From the NCBI GenBank assembly GCA_963803165.1, contig CAWDLK010000001.1:248001-312000 (forward strand): a stretch of 64,000 nucleotides of DNA, in the 5' to 3' direction. The notes beneath the pieces are model-generated. The model did no database searches and had not been told where the DNA came from. It worked only from the letters and a program-made list of their open reading frames with translations. The number at the start of each line of letters is the position of its first letter. The stretch's first letter is position 1. Shown here in pieces: positions 51,757-59,755 of this stretch. Origin of the DNA: Changshengia sp963803165 (lineage in GTDB: Bacteria > Chloroflexota > Dormibacteria > Aeolococcales > Aeolococcaceae). Position numbers and translations under genes: made by a program.

Positions 51757-51827
51757 GCGGGCGCGCGCGGGGGGCCCGAGGGCCCGGTCACCGTCGGAAT
51801 GGGTGCATGGTGAGGTACGAGGAACTC

Positions 51828-52286
51828 ATGACCGTGGAACGCACGCTCGTCCTGGTGAAGCCCGACGGGGTCCAGCGGGGTCTGGTCGGCGAGGTGGTGA
51901 CCCGTCTGGAGCGCCGCGGGCTGCACCTCGTCGGCCTCAAGCTGCTGCGGATCGACGAGGGGCTGGCGTCCCGTCATTACGCCGAGCACGTCGGCAAGCC
52001 CTTCTACCCCGGCCTGGTCCGGTTCATCACCTCGGCGCCGGTGGTGGCGATGGTGTGGGAGGGCCCGGGTGCGGTGGCGCTGATCCGCTCCACGATGGGC
52101 GCCACCGACCCGGCGAGGTCGGCGCCGGGAACCATCCGCGGGGACCTGGCGGTCGCCATCGGGACCAACGTCGTCCACGGGAGCGACTCGCCGGAGCGGG
52201 CGGCGGTCGAGGTCGCGCTCTTCTTCCGGGAGGACGAGCTGGTGGCCTGGGAGAGCGCTCTGGAGGCGTGGACCCTGGGGGAGTGA
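51828..52286 (+). CDS. ndk: Nucleoside diphosphate kinase
   Basis: The 152-residue enzyme exchanges terminal phosphates between nucleoside tri- and diphosphates. RTLVLVKPDGVQRGLVGEV starts it, and the active-site histidine lies in NVVHGSDSPERA. ATGs at 51807 and 51828 are possible; the later one is preferred because GAGGA lies just upstream and homology begins there. It follows the M16 peptidase by about 70 bp. Confidence 0.94.
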   Translation: MTVERTLVLVKPDGVQRGLVGEVVTRLERRGLHLVGLKLLRIDEGLASRHYAEHVGKPFYPGLVRFITSAPVVAMVWEGPGAVALIRSTMGATDPARSAPGTIRGDLAVAIGTNVVHGSDSPERAAVEVALFFREDELVAWESALEAWTLGE

Positions 52287-52313
52287 GCGGGCGGGGGCGC
52301 GGGCGCGCCGGGC

Positions 52314-53210
52314 TCAGCCCCCCGGCGGTGCAGCAGTGCGGCGCCGCGTGATCCTGGCGAGGAGGCGCCGCCGGCGGGCGCCGAACGGCGGCGTGAGCAG
52401 GAGGAGCCCGGCCGACCCGGCCGCGGGCGCCACCGTCGGCGAGGGGGCGGCGACCAGGGTCGGTCCCGCTCCCAGGCCGCCGAAGCTGGTGAGAGGCCAG
52501 ATCCTGAGGATGGCCTTGGCCAGGATCCGGTGGCGGGGAACGAGCCCGAAGAAGCGCGAGTCGCAGGACTGGTTGCGGTTGTCCCCCATGACGAAGTAGT
52601 CGCCGGCGGGGATGCGGAGCACCTGGTCCACGGCGTCGGCGATGCCGCTGCCCGGGAAGGCGGGGCCCTGCTCCCAGGCGTTGGGGAGGTACGGCTCCTC
52701 GACCCGGGTCCAGGGTCCGGTGCCGTCGGGCTGGACGAGGAGCTCGGTGGGGGTGGAGCGGGCGTCGATCTCGATGTTGTCGCCGGGGAGCCCGACCACC
52801 CGCTTGATGTAGTCGTCCGCGGTCTCGCCGCACATGTGGGGCGGGTCGAGGATGACGATGTCACCGCGGGCCGGGTTGCCGAAGACGTAGGAGATCTTGC
52901 TGGCGATCAGGAAGTCGCCGTTCTGGAGGGTGTTCTGCATGCTGTCCCCGTCGACGCGGACGGTCTCGATGCAGCTCCAGATCACCGCGTAGAGGACGAC
53001 GGCGACGAGGAGGATCTCGAGGAGGTCGCGAACCCAGGTGCTCCGGGCCCGGAGGGGAGGGAGCGGCTCGCGCGGGGGGGGGACGGGGGCGGCGTCGGGC
53101 CGCTCCGGGCTGGGGCTGTTGACGGGACCGGCCCTCCAGGGATGGCGCGGCGACGTGGACGGATGGGCGGTGGCCGCTTGGCCGCGGGAGCACCCCTGCG
53201 GGCGGCGCAC
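52314..53210 (-). CDS. lepB: Type I signal peptidase with a C-terminal extension
   Basis: The 298-residue protein has a long N-terminal cytoplasmic stretch, one membrane helix (LLEILLVAVVLYAVIW, near residue 70), the catalytic serine in GDSMQNTL, the lysine in YIKRVVGLPGD, and box E in GDNRNQSCDSRFFG. After the usual end it carries about 55 more residues with an Ala/Pro/Gly linker, a hydrophobic LLLL patch and a strongly basic tail (ARRRRLLARITRRR), possibly a second anchor. The GTG at 53210 is the only start upstream of the catalytic serine. It diverges from sod. Confidence 0.9.
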   Translation of the reverse strand: MRRPQGCSRGQAATAHPSTSPRHPWRAGPVNSPSPERPDAAPVPPPREPLPPLRARSTWVRDLLEILLVAVVLYAVIWSCIETVRVDGDSMQNTLQNGDFLIASKISYVFGNPARGDIVILDPPHMCGETADDYIKRVVGLPGDNIEIDARSTPTELLVQPDGTGPWTRVEEPYLPNAWEQGPAFPGSGIADAVDQVLRIPAGDYFVMGDNRNQSCDSRFFGLVPRHRILAKAILRIWPLTSFGGLGAGPTLVAAPSPTVAPAAGSAGLLLLTPPFGARRRRLLARITRRRTAAPPGG

Positions 53211-53230
53211 GCCGCGCGCCGCCTGGCGCG

Positions 53231-53236
53231 ATTATA
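53231..53236 (-). promoter_or_regulatory. Perfect TATAAT -10 of lepB
   Basis: On the minus strand TATAAT sits 20 bases before the GTG at 53210, placing the transcription start near 53224 with a leader of about 14 nt. No convincing -35 at 17 nt. Confidence 0.55.
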
Positions 53237-53373
53237 CGGGTGGCCCGCGGTCCCGACCGGGGGAGGCCGCGGGTGGCCGGGGCGGCCCCTCCGGCGGACC
53301 CCCCCACGCTGCGAGAATGGGCGGATCAGCGGCCGGCCACCGGCCCCGGGCGTCACCAGGCGGAGGACTTGCA

Positions 53374-54000
53374 ATGGCTCTCCTGTCCCACTCTCCGTAC
53401 AAGCCGAAGGAGTTCGCGCTCAGCGGGCTGCAGGGGATCTCCGATGAGACCCTGGAGATCCACTTCGGTCTTTATGCCGGGTATGTCAAGAACACGAACC
53501 TGCTCACCGAGCAGCTGCTCGAGCTGGCCGGCAAGGGGCAGACCGGCACGCCCAGCTACCACGAGCTGACCCGGCGGCTGCCCTTCGAGTACAACGGGAT
53601 GGTCCTCCACGAGTGGTACTTCGACAACATGGCGCGGGACGCGGGCGGGGAGATCTCCAGCTCGTCGCCGCTGGGGCGCGCCATCGGGGAGTCGTTCGGC
53701 GACATCGACACCTGGAGGCGCGATTTCACCGCCATCGGGGGGATGCGAGGGGTCGGCTGGGCGGTGACCTACCTGGACACCGCGACCGGGCGGCTGTCCA
53801 ACCACTGGATCACGCTGCACCAGGACGGCAACATCGCGGGCTTCAAGCCGGTGGTGGTGATGGACGTCTGGGAGCACGCCTTCCTCCGGGACTACAAGCC
53901 CGCGGAGCGGCCCAAGTACATCGAGGCGTTCATGGTCAACCTGGACATCACCACCTGCGAGGCCCGGCTGACCGGAGGGGCGGATCGGCCGGTGGGGTGA
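53374..54000 (+). CDS. sodA: Superoxide dismutase, Fe/Mn family
   Basis: The 208-residue enzyme has the four metal ligands of Fe/Mn superoxide dismutases: His in LEIHFGLYAGYV, His in VLHEWYFDN, and Asp and His in VMDVWEHAFLRDY. Sequence alone does not tell Fe from Mn. It removes superoxide in the cytoplasm; no signal peptide is visible. GGAGG lies about seven bases before the ATG at 53374. It is a single gene, divergent from lepB and convergent with parB. Confidence 0.9.
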   Translation: MALLSHSPYKPKEFALSGLQGISDETLEIHFGLYAGYVKNTNLLTEQLLELAGKGQTGTPSYHELTRRLPFEYNGMVLHEWYFDNMARDAGGEISSSSPLGRAIGESFGDIDTWRRDFTAIGGMRGVGWAVTYLDTATGRLSNHWITLHQDGNIAGFKPVVVMDVWEHAFLRDYKPAERPKYIEAFMVNLDITTCEARLTGGADRPVG

Positions 54001-54009
54001 CCGGCCCGG

Positions 54010-54954
54010 TCAGAGGGGCCGGCCGCCGAGACGGCGGTAGAGGGCGCCGAGGTCCTCCTCGCCGGCGAAGTCGATGACCAGCCGCCCGCCGCGGCGGCGG
54101 CGCTCCAGCGCGACCGGGAGGCCGAGGGCCTGCTCGAAGCCGCGGCGCAGCTGCTCGTCGTCGGGGGCGAGGCGGGGCGGTGGCTGCTGGCGGGGCCTCG
54201 GCGCCGCGGCGCTGGGGGGTGTGGCCACCTGCTGCTGGACGAGGCTCTCGGTGACGCGGACGGTGAGGCCCTCCTCGATGACGCGACGGCCGAGGCGGGT
54301 CATCGCCGCCTCGTCGCGGAGGCCGAGGAGGGCGCGGGCGTTGCCGGCGCTGAGGGTGCCGGCGGCGATCGCCTCCTGGAGAGGGGCGGGGAGCTGGAGC
54401 AGGCGGATGGCGTTGGTCACGGTCGGTCGGCCGCGCCCGAGGCGCAGCGCGATGGCCTCGTGAGAGAGGCCGAAGGCGTCGGCGAGGCGGGCGTAGGCGG
54501 CCGCCTCCTCGATGGGGTTGAGGTCCTCGCGGAGGAGGTTCTCGCTGAGGGCCAGCTCCAGGGCGTGGCGGCCGGACTCCGAGGCGGGTCGCAGGATGGC
54601 CGGGATCTGGGCGACCCCGGCCTGGCGTGCGGCCCGGAGGCGGCGCTCGCCGGCGACGAGGCGGTAGCCGTCGGGGTCGGGCTCGACGACGATCGGGTGG
54701 AGGAGGCCGTGGAGGCGGATGGAGGCGGCCAGAGCGGCAAGCGACTCGGGCTCGAAGTCGCGGCGGGGCTGCTCGGGGTTGGGGTGGACGCGGGCGGGGT
54801 CGATCTCGAGCAGGGCGGGGCCGCCCCCGCCCAGGTCGCGACCGGGGTCGCTGCTGGCGAGGAGGGCGTCGAGTCCGCGGCCGAGGCCGTGGCGGCGCGG
54901 CGGTGGCGGGGTGGGGCGGTCGTGGGGCGGGCGCGGAGGGCTCTGCTCGGTCAT
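54010..54954 (-). CDS. parB: Chromosome partitioning protein ParB
   Basis: The 314-residue CTPase-switch protein has a disordered Pro-rich N-terminus, then LLEIDPARVHPNPEQPRRDFEPESLAALAASIRLHGLL, the CTP-binding motif VAGERRLRAAR, ENLLREDLNPIEEA, a helix-turn-helix that reads parS (GLSHEAIALRLGRGRPTVTNAIRLLQLP) and a C-terminal dimerisation region. It overlaps parA by four bases (ATGA) on the same strand, the usual arrangement. Confidence 0.94.
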   Translation of the reverse strand: MTEQSPPRPPHDRPTPPPPRRHGLGRGLDALLASSDPGRDLGGGGPALLEIDPARVHPNPEQPRRDFEPESLAALAASIRLHGLLHPIVVEPDPDGYRLVAGERRLRAARQAGVAQIPAILRPASESGRHALELALSENLLREDLNPIEEAAAYARLADAFGLSHEAIALRLGRGRPTVTNAIRLLQLPAPLQEAIAAGTLSAGNARALLGLRDEAAMTRLGRRVIEEGLTVRVTESLVQQQVATPPSAAAPRPRQQPPPRLAPDDEQLRRGFEQALGLPVALERRRRGGRLVIDFAGEEDLGALYRRLGGRPL

Positions 54955-55757
54955 GCGAAGGAGGGGGTGGCGGGCGCGCGGGCCCCGTTCTGGAGACGGG
55001 CGTCGAGGTTGACCGCCAGCTCGCGGTAGGCGTCCGCGCCGCGCGAGGCGGGTGCGTAGGCGGTGATGGGGAGGCCGAAGCTCGGGGCCTCGCTGAGCCG
55101 GACGTTGCGAGGGATCACCGGATCGAGGACGAGGTCGCCGAAACGCTTGCGCACCTCGTCGACGACCTGGGTGGCCAGGGTGAGACGGCCGTCGTGGAGG
55201 GTGAGGACGATGCCGGCGATGCGCAGCTCAGGGTTGAGCTCCCGGCGGAGAAGGCTGATGGTGTGGGTGAGCAGGCCCAGGCCCTCGAGGGCGTAGAACT
55301 CGCACTGGATGGGCACCAGCAGGGCCTCCGCGGCCACCACCGCATTGACGGTGAGCAGGCCGAGGCTGGGCGGGCAGTCGAGGATGACGTAGTCGACAGG
55401 GTCGTCGGCGAGGGCCTCGAGGGCGTAGGAGAGGCGCTTCTCGCGGCGGGCCACGCCGACCAGCTCGATCTCGGCGCCGGCCAGGGCGATGTCGGAGGGG
55501 ATCAGGTCGAGGCCGGCGATGGAGGTCTCGAGGCGCGCCTCGGCGAGCGGCCGGCCCAGGACGACGACGTCGTAGGTGCTGGCGGCGATGTCGCGGCGGG
55601 CGATGCCGAGGCCTGAGGTGGCGTTGGCCTGGGGGTCGCAATCGACGATGAGGACCCGGCGGCCGAGCTCCGCGAGGTGGGCGCCCACGTTGATGACGGT
55701 GGTGGTCTTGCCGACGCCGCCCTTCTGGTTGGCGACGGCGAGGACGAGCGGCGGCAT
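54951..55757 (-). CDS. parA: Chromosome partitioning ATPase ParA (Soj)
   Basis: The 268-residue Walker-type ATPase shows the deviant Walker A KGGVGKTTTVINVGAHLA, the Walker A' aspartate in LIVDCDPQANAT, and YVILDCPPSLGLLTVNAV as Walker B. It moves ParB-parS complexes after replication. The ATG at 55757 has no ribosome site; a CATAAT box eight bases upstream suggests a leaderless mRNA. Confidence 0.94.
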   Translation of the reverse strand: MPPLVLAVANQKGGVGKTTTVINVGAHLAELGRRVLIVDCDPQANATSGLGIARRDIAASTYDVVVLGRPLAEARLETSIAGLDLIPSDIALAGAEIELVGVARREKRLSYALEALADDPVDYVILDCPPSLGLLTVNAVVAAEALLVPIQCEFYALEGLGLLTHTISLLRRELNPELRIAGIVLTLHDGRLTLATQVVDEVRKRFGDLVLDPVIPRNVRLSEAPSFGLPITAYAPASRGADAYRELAVNLDARLQNGARAPATPSFA

Positions 55758-55765
55758 GGCTCTGG

Positions 55766-55771
55766 ATTATG
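55766..55771 (-). promoter_or_regulatory. Candidate -10 for leaderless parA-parB mRNA
   Basis: CATAAT on the minus strand lies eight bases before the ATG at 55757. Confidence 0.5.
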
Positions 55772-55829
55772 CGGTGCCGGACGGGCCGTGACGGGCGGCG
55801 GGGACGGAGGGACCCGGCGGTGCCCGTGC

Positions 55830-55858
55830 TGTTTCACCGTCATGATCCCCGTGGAACA
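55830..55858. repeat. Split parS-like site upstream of parA
   Basis: TGTTTCAC (55830-55837) and GTGGAACA (55851-55858) are the two halves of a 16-bp parS site (consensus TGTTNCACGTGAAACA, one difference in the second half) held 13 bases apart. The halves face each other as in parS. No intact parS was seen elsewhere in the window by eye. Confidence 0.45.
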
Positions 55859-55861
55859 CTG

Positions 55862-55867
55862 TAACCT
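55862..55867 (+). promoter_or_regulatory. Candidate -10 for leaderless LAGLIDADG-like gene mRNA
   Basis: TAACCT lies eight bases before the GTG at 55876. Confidence 0.4.
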
Positions 55868-55875
55868 GGCTCGGC

Positions 55876-56256
55876 GTGGACGCTCCCCCGGCCCGCCCCG
55901 ATCCGGTCGCGGTCGGCTTCCTGCTCGGCCTCCTCGTCGGGGAGGGTCACTTCGGTGGGGACGGCCGCCAGCCCCAGATCACCCTGAGGATGCACGTCCG
56001 CCACGAGCGGATCTTCCGCTGGCTGACCTCGACCTTCCCCGGGGGCCGCCTCTACGGCCCGTACCACCACGGCGGCCGCGACTACTACCAGTGGATGGCG
56101 CGCGGGGAGTACCTGCGCCGGGTGCTGGCGCCGCTCATCGCTGCGCACCGCGAGTGGCTGGACGACCATGCCGGGGGCCGCTTCGACGCGATGTGCGCCC
56201 GCTACGGGGTGCTCTCCACCGGTGCCGATGCCGGCGACGGCAGGAACGGGCCCTGA
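55876..56256 (+). CDS. Small LAGLIDADG-like domain protein
   Basis: The 126-residue protein has the LAGLIDADG-style motif GFLLGLLVGEGHFGGDG (Gly-Glu-Gly in place of Asp-x-Asp-Gly) and a following TLRMHVRHERIFRWL, as in homing endonucleases and the N-terminal part of WhiA-type regulators. Only one motif is present, so a nuclease would need to dimerise. It may instead be a DNA-binding protein without nuclease activity. It is divergent from parA, and its GTG follows a -10 box by eight bases. Confidence 0.68.
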   Translation: MDAPPARPDPVAVGFLLGLLVGEGHFGGDGRQPQITLRMHVRHERIFRWLTSTFPGGRLYGPYHHGGRDYYQWMARGEYLRRVLAPLIAAHREWLDDHAGGRFDAMCARYGVLSTGADAGDGRNGP

Positions 56257-56283
56257 GGTCGGGGGGCGCGGGAGCCCGGAGCG

Positions 56284-57405
56284 TCAGGCGGCGATCCGGT
56301 GGCTCCGGCCCCGGGCGAGCGCGGCGTAGTCGTCGAGCAGGGCGTCGAAGGTCGCCGCCCAGCTGCGCCCGGCCACCGCTCGTCGGGCCGCCGCCCCCAT
56401 CTCGGGCAGGTCGCCGCCGCCCACCGCCCGGGTCAGGACCTCGCCGAGTCCGTCACCCGGCGCCTCGGCCAGGAGACCGGTGCTCCCCTCCTCCACCAGC
56501 CAGGCGACGCCGCCGGCACGGACGCCGACCACCGGCACCCCCGCCGCCATCGCCTCCTGGATCACCTGGCCGAAGGTCTCCGTCGAGGCCGGATGGAGAA
56601 AGACGTCGGCGGCCGCGTAGATGTCCGCGAGGGCATCCCCCTCGCGCAGGCCGGCCAGCCGCATCGAGGGCGGCGCGGTCCGGCGCAGCTCGTCGGCCAT
56701 GGGGCCGGTGCCGACCACCAGGAGGCGGAGCTCCGGATGCTCCCGGGCGATGCGGACCACCCGGTCGAGCCCCTTCTCGCGGGCCAGCCGGGTCACGCAG
56801 AGCACCCTCGGCCCGTCACCGGCGGGCCAGAGGCCCCGAGCGGCGAGGGCTCCGGGGCGACCGGGACGGAAGAGCGTGGTGTCGACCCCGCGGCCGCTGA
56901 CCCTCACCCGCTCGAAGCCGCGACGCCGCAGCTCCTCGGCCATGGGCGGCGTGGGCGCGTAGGTGGCGGTGCAGCGGTTGTGGAAGCGCCGCTCGGCGGC
57001 ACCGGCGGCGGCCGCCAGGAGCCCTCCCCCGTAGGCGCGGGCGTAGGCGAGGAGGTCGGTCTGGTAGTGGGCGACCACGGGCACGCCGAGCCGGCGCGCC
57101 GCCCACGCCCCGCACACCCCGAGGGCGGCGGGCGAGGCGAGGTGGACGATGTCGGGGTCGAAGTCGCGGAGCCGGTGGCGCATCCCGGGCGCGAGCGGGG
57201 AGACGGTGAGGTCGGGGTAGACCCACCCGCTGAGGCCGGGGACGCGTACCACCTCGAAGCCGTCGTGCTCCTCCACGCCGGCTCCCGGGGCGAAGAGCAG
57301 GGCGCGGTGGCCGCGGCGGCGCAGGTGAGCCGTCAGGGCGGTCACTGTGCGGGTGACACCGTTGACCCGGGGCAGGAAGCTCTCGGTGATGATGGCCAGA
57401 CGCAT
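56284..57405 (-). CDS. GT4-family glycosyltransferase (mannosyl- or sulfoquinovosyl-transferase-like)
   Basis: The 373-residue enzyme has the GT-B fold: an N-terminal ITESFLPRVNGVTRTVTAL typical of the PimB/MgtA/SqdX group, PDIVHLASPAALGVCGAWAARRLGVPVVAHYQTDLLAYARAYG, and the C-terminal nucleotide-sugar site with STETFGQVIQEAMAAGVPVVGVRAGG. It probably adds mannose or another sugar to a lipid or carotenoid acceptor. The ATG at 57405 begins homology. It diverges from the 57523 gene. Confidence 0.85.
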   Translation of the reverse strand: MRLAIITESFLPRVNGVTRTVTALTAHLRRRGHRALLFAPGAGVEEHDGFEVVRVPGLSGWVYPDLTVSPLAPGMRHRLRDFDPDIVHLASPAALGVCGAWAARRLGVPVVAHYQTDLLAYARAYGGGLLAAAAGAAERRFHNRCTATYAPTPPMAEELRRRGFERVRVSGRGVDTTLFRPGRPGALAARGLWPAGDGPRVLCVTRLAREKGLDRVVRIAREHPELRLLVVGTGPMADELRRTAPPSMRLAGLREGDALADIYAAADVFLHPASTETFGQVIQEAMAAGVPVVGVRAGGVAWLVEEGSTGLLAEAPGDGLGEVLTRAVGGGDLPEMGAAARRAVAGRSWAATFDALLDDYAALARGRSHRIAA

Positions 57406-57509
57406 CCCACGGCCATCGTCGCCGCCGGCTGGAGAAGATCGGGCGAACCGACGTTTGCCATCTGGTGAAGATACGGGGGCGCCGCGGCGGTCGCCGCCGT
57501 CCCGGTCCG

Positions 57510-57515
57510 TACAAT
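57510..57515 (+). promoter_or_regulatory. Candidate -10 for leaderless 57523 gene mRNA
   Basis: TACAAT lies seven bases before the ATG at 57523. Confidence 0.45.
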
Positions 57516-57522
57516 CCGGACC

Positions 57523-58227
57523 ATGGCGCTCTTCCGACAGGCGCAGCGCTGGAATCTCCGGGCGAAGGAGATGCAGCGCCGGATGCTCGCGGCGCGCGAC
57601 GCCCACCGCCTCCCGCTCCTGGCCAAGGAGGCGCGGCGCTGGACGTTCCATGCCGCGGCGCCGCCGCGCGAGGTCTTCGCGGTGATGGAGCAGATGATCG
57701 GCACCTTCCCCTTCCGCTTCGAGCTGACCGGGGAGAGCTCGGCGCGCATCCTGGAGTTCCGGCGCAAGGGCGTCTTCGGCCAGTGGTCCCGGCACCTCGA
57801 GATCCACACCCGTTGGGTCACCTGCATGGCGCGGACGACCCGCGCCGGGACCGAGGTCACCGTCGCGGCGAGCCGCGGCCGGGGCCCCCTTCCCCGGGCC
57901 CTCCAGCTGGTCCAGCTGCTCACCCGCGGCAGCGACGACTCCCGGACCGTCTACCGGCAGCGCACCATGCCCGCGGGGCCGGTGAGCCTCGTCGCCTCGT
58001 GGGCCGGGACGCCGTATCCGCTCTTCACCGAACCGCGCTGGGATGCCCCGCGGGGCGCCGGGATCCTCACCGCGAGCGGCGTGGAGGCGATCCCCGGCGG
58101 GACCGGCCCGTTCACCAGGGTCCGCCTCCTCGACGGGACGGAGGGCTTCGTCGAGACCGACCAGATCGTCGCCGCACCCGAGGCCTCGACCCGCGAAGCG
58201 CAGCTGGTGGCAGCCCGCTTCGTCTGA
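57523..58227 (+). CDS. Unknown protein, possible START-like and SH3-like domains
   Basis: The 234-residue protein is not recognised with certainty. The N-terminal helical region (about 35 residues, basic) is followed by a possible SRPBCC/START-like domain (AAAPPREVFAVMEQMIGTFPFRFELTGESS). A C-terminal segment (WDAPRGAGILTASGVEAIPGG then FTRVRLLDGTEGFVETDQI) could be a bacterial SH3-like barrel. It has no signal peptide and no membrane helix. Leaderless expression is suggested by a -10 box seven bases upstream. The function is unknown. Confidence 0.55.
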   Translation: MALFRQAQRWNLRAKEMQRRMLAARDAHRLPLLAKEARRWTFHAAAPPREVFAVMEQMIGTFPFRFELTGESSARILEFRRKGVFGQWSRHLEIHTRWVTCMARTTRAGTEVTVAASRGRGPLPRALQLVQLLTRGSDDSRTVYRQRTMPAGPVSLVASWAGTPYPLFTEPRWDAPRGAGILTASGVEAIPGGTGPFTRVRLLDGTEGFVETDQIVAAPEASTREAQLVAARFV

Positions 58228-58569
58228 GCGGCGGGCGCCCTCTCACGACAACGGGGTGCCCACCCCGTGGTGGACACCCCGTCGAGCGCTCGGAGACGTC
58301 ACGACCGCCGTCAGCGATCGCGTCTCACAAGGTCAGGCTCCCGGCGATCAGCAGACGCCTCCGGCGCTGGTCGGCTGGGGCACCGTATGTGGGCAATCAC
58401 TCATCGGCATGACCCTCCTTTTCTCGGAGTGCCGCATCGCCCCGTACCGCATCAGCGTCTTGGGTGGAGCGCGGGGAGGCGAAGGGCCGGAGACGCTGAG
58501 GGGAGTGTACCGTCCGCCGTCGCGGGGCGGACGTGCCGATCCGCAGGAGGCCTGCTGAAGCGGATCCGG
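58228..58569. other. Non-coding stretch with a GC hairpin
   Basis: This 342-bp region has no convincing gene on either strand. Just after the preceding stop it has an exact inverted repeat ACGGGGTG/CACCCCGT with a two-base gap (58251-58268), a possible transcript end for the 57523 gene. Nothing else is recognised. Confidence 0.4.
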
Positions 58570-58961
58570 TCACGTCCCCCGGTGGGGGCCGACGGTCAGG
58601 ACGACGTTCCCCGTCTTCTGCTCCGTCTCGACGTACCGGGTGGCTTCGACCACCTCGTCCAGCTGGTAGCGCCGATCGATGACGGCTCGGTACTCCCCTG
58701 CCTCGACGAGCTCTTTGAGGAAGAGGACGTCCCCCTTCGTGAATCGAGGAGGTATCGAGAACCGCACCCGCTTGCCCCCGATCAGCGCGGTCCACGGGCT
58801 GAGGACCAGGTTGCGGAACCCATCGGTGGCCAGGTAGGTGCCGCCCGGCTTCAGCGAGCCCCGGCAATCGCGGAAGCGCAGCTTGCCGGCGGCGTCGAGG
58901 ATGGCGTCGCGAGCCGCAGGACGTCCGGAGGCCCGTACCTCTCGTAGATGACCGCCCTCAT
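58570..58961 (-). pseudogene. Remnant of an MDR-family NAD(P)-dependent reductase with a large internal deletion
   Basis: The start is intact: an ATG at 58961 followed by MRAVIYERYGPPDVLRLA, the usual N-terminus of quinone-oxidoreductase-like medium-chain reductases. After about 18 codons the sequence jumps, in another frame, to the C-terminal part of the same family (DAILDAAGKLRFRDC, LKPGGTYLATDG, KRVRFSIPPRFTKGDVLFLKELVEAGEYRAVIDRRYQLDEVVEATRYVETEQKTGNVVLTV), ending at the stop at 58570. Roughly 170-180 residues, including the catalytic and most of the Rossmann region, are missing at a junction near 58905. It cannot be a working enzyme. Confidence 0.83.
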
Positions 58962-58968
58962 GAGGATC

Positions 58969-58974
58969 ACTCTA
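58969..58974 (-). promoter_or_regulatory. Candidate -10 of the decayed MDR reductase
   Basis: TAGAGT on the minus strand lies seven bases before the ATG at 58961, the spacing seen for several intact neighbours. Confidence 0.35.
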
Positions 58975-59015
58975 CGGCTGCGCCCCCGGCCCGGCGGCGG
59001 CGACCCCCACTGGCG

Positions 59016-59462
59016 CTAGAGCGGCCGGCGACCGGCGACGCCCGCGTCCCGCGGGTGCCACCAGGCGACCTCCTCCTCACCGAGCATCCAGCAGAGGTAC
59101 GCGGGGCTGCCCTCGCGCAGGGCGGGGAAGTCGCAGAGACCGGTGGCGAGGTCGCGGAGGACGACTCCGAGCTCGGCGATCTGGTCAAGGACCGCCTGCA
59201 TCCCGGCCGCGGCGCGGAAGACCGAGGCGGCGGCGTCGGGAGACCCGTTGGACCGGCCGGCGCGTGCCAGCCGCTCGTGACCCTCCACCGCGGTGTCGGA
59301 CGCGGCCGCCTCCTGGAGGCTCCGTAGGAGCGCGGTCAGCCGGGGCAGCAGGGCGTCGGCCTCCGCCTTGTCGAAGAGGCGCTCGGAGGAGCTCAGTAGA
59401 TGCCGAGCTCCAGCTTGACCTCGTCGGAGGCCATGGTCCGCGGGTCCCACGGCGGATCCCAC
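59016..59462 (-). CDS. DUF2203-family protein
   Basis: The C-terminal part matches DUF2203: DFPALREGSPAYLCWMLGEEEVAWWHPRDAGVAGRRPL, and the helical start ERLFDKAEADALLPRLTALLRSLQ is the usual N-terminus. The function is unknown. The start is uncertain: homology begins near 59385, just after the stop of the DUF59 gene, but no ATG, GTG or TTG is in frame there. The nearest candidates, GTGs at 59462 and 59450, lie inside that gene. A CTG at about 59398 would fit the homology. Confidence 0.68.
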   Translation of the reverse strand: MGSAVGPADHGLRRGQAGARHLLSSSERLFDKAEADALLPRLTALLRSLQEAAASDTAVEGHERLARAGRSNGSPDAAASVFRAAAGMQAVLDQIAELGVVLRDLATGLCDFPALREGSPAYLCWMLGEEEVAWWHPRDAGVAGRRPL

Positions 59463-59755
59463 ACCAGGTTGACCTGGACGTCCTCCACCCCGGGAAGCGG
59501 GGCGCAGACCGCGTGCACCTGGCTCTCCAGGATGCTCCCCAGGGGACAGTAGGGGGAGGTCAGGGTCATGTCGACGCGGAGCAGCCCGCCATCGTCCAGC
59601 TCGGTCCCGTAGACCAGCCCCAGCGACACCACGTCGATGCCGATCTCGGGGTCGTAGACCTCGGAGAGGGCGTCCCGGATCATCTCCTCGGAGGCCCGCA
59701 GCGGGGTGCCGTGGTCAGCCTGGGCCGCCGCGCTCTCGGTGGGCCGCTCGGTCAT
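59393..59755 (-). CDS. DUF59 / SufT-like iron-sulfur assembly protein
   Basis: The 120-residue protein has the DUF59 (MIP18-like) fold: IRDALSEVYDPEIGIDVVSLGLVYGTEL, then LTSPYCPLGSILESQVHAVCAPLPGVEDVQVNLVWDPPWDP with the conserved reactive Cys. Members help mature Fe-S proteins. It overlaps the end of the SufU gene by four bases (ATGA), which supports an iron-sulfur role. The N-terminal 20 residues are disordered. Confidence 0.85.
   Translation of the reverse strand: MTERPTESAAAQADHGTPLRASEEMIRDALSEVYDPEIGIDVVSLGLVYGTELDDGGLLRVDMTLTSPYCPLGSILESQVHAVCAPLPGVEDVQVNLVWDPPWDPRTMASDEVKLELGIY

Noticed and set aside
58397..58867. Open minus-strand frame over the MDR remnant
   Set aside because: It is in a different frame from the recognisable reductase sequence and has low-complexity composition.
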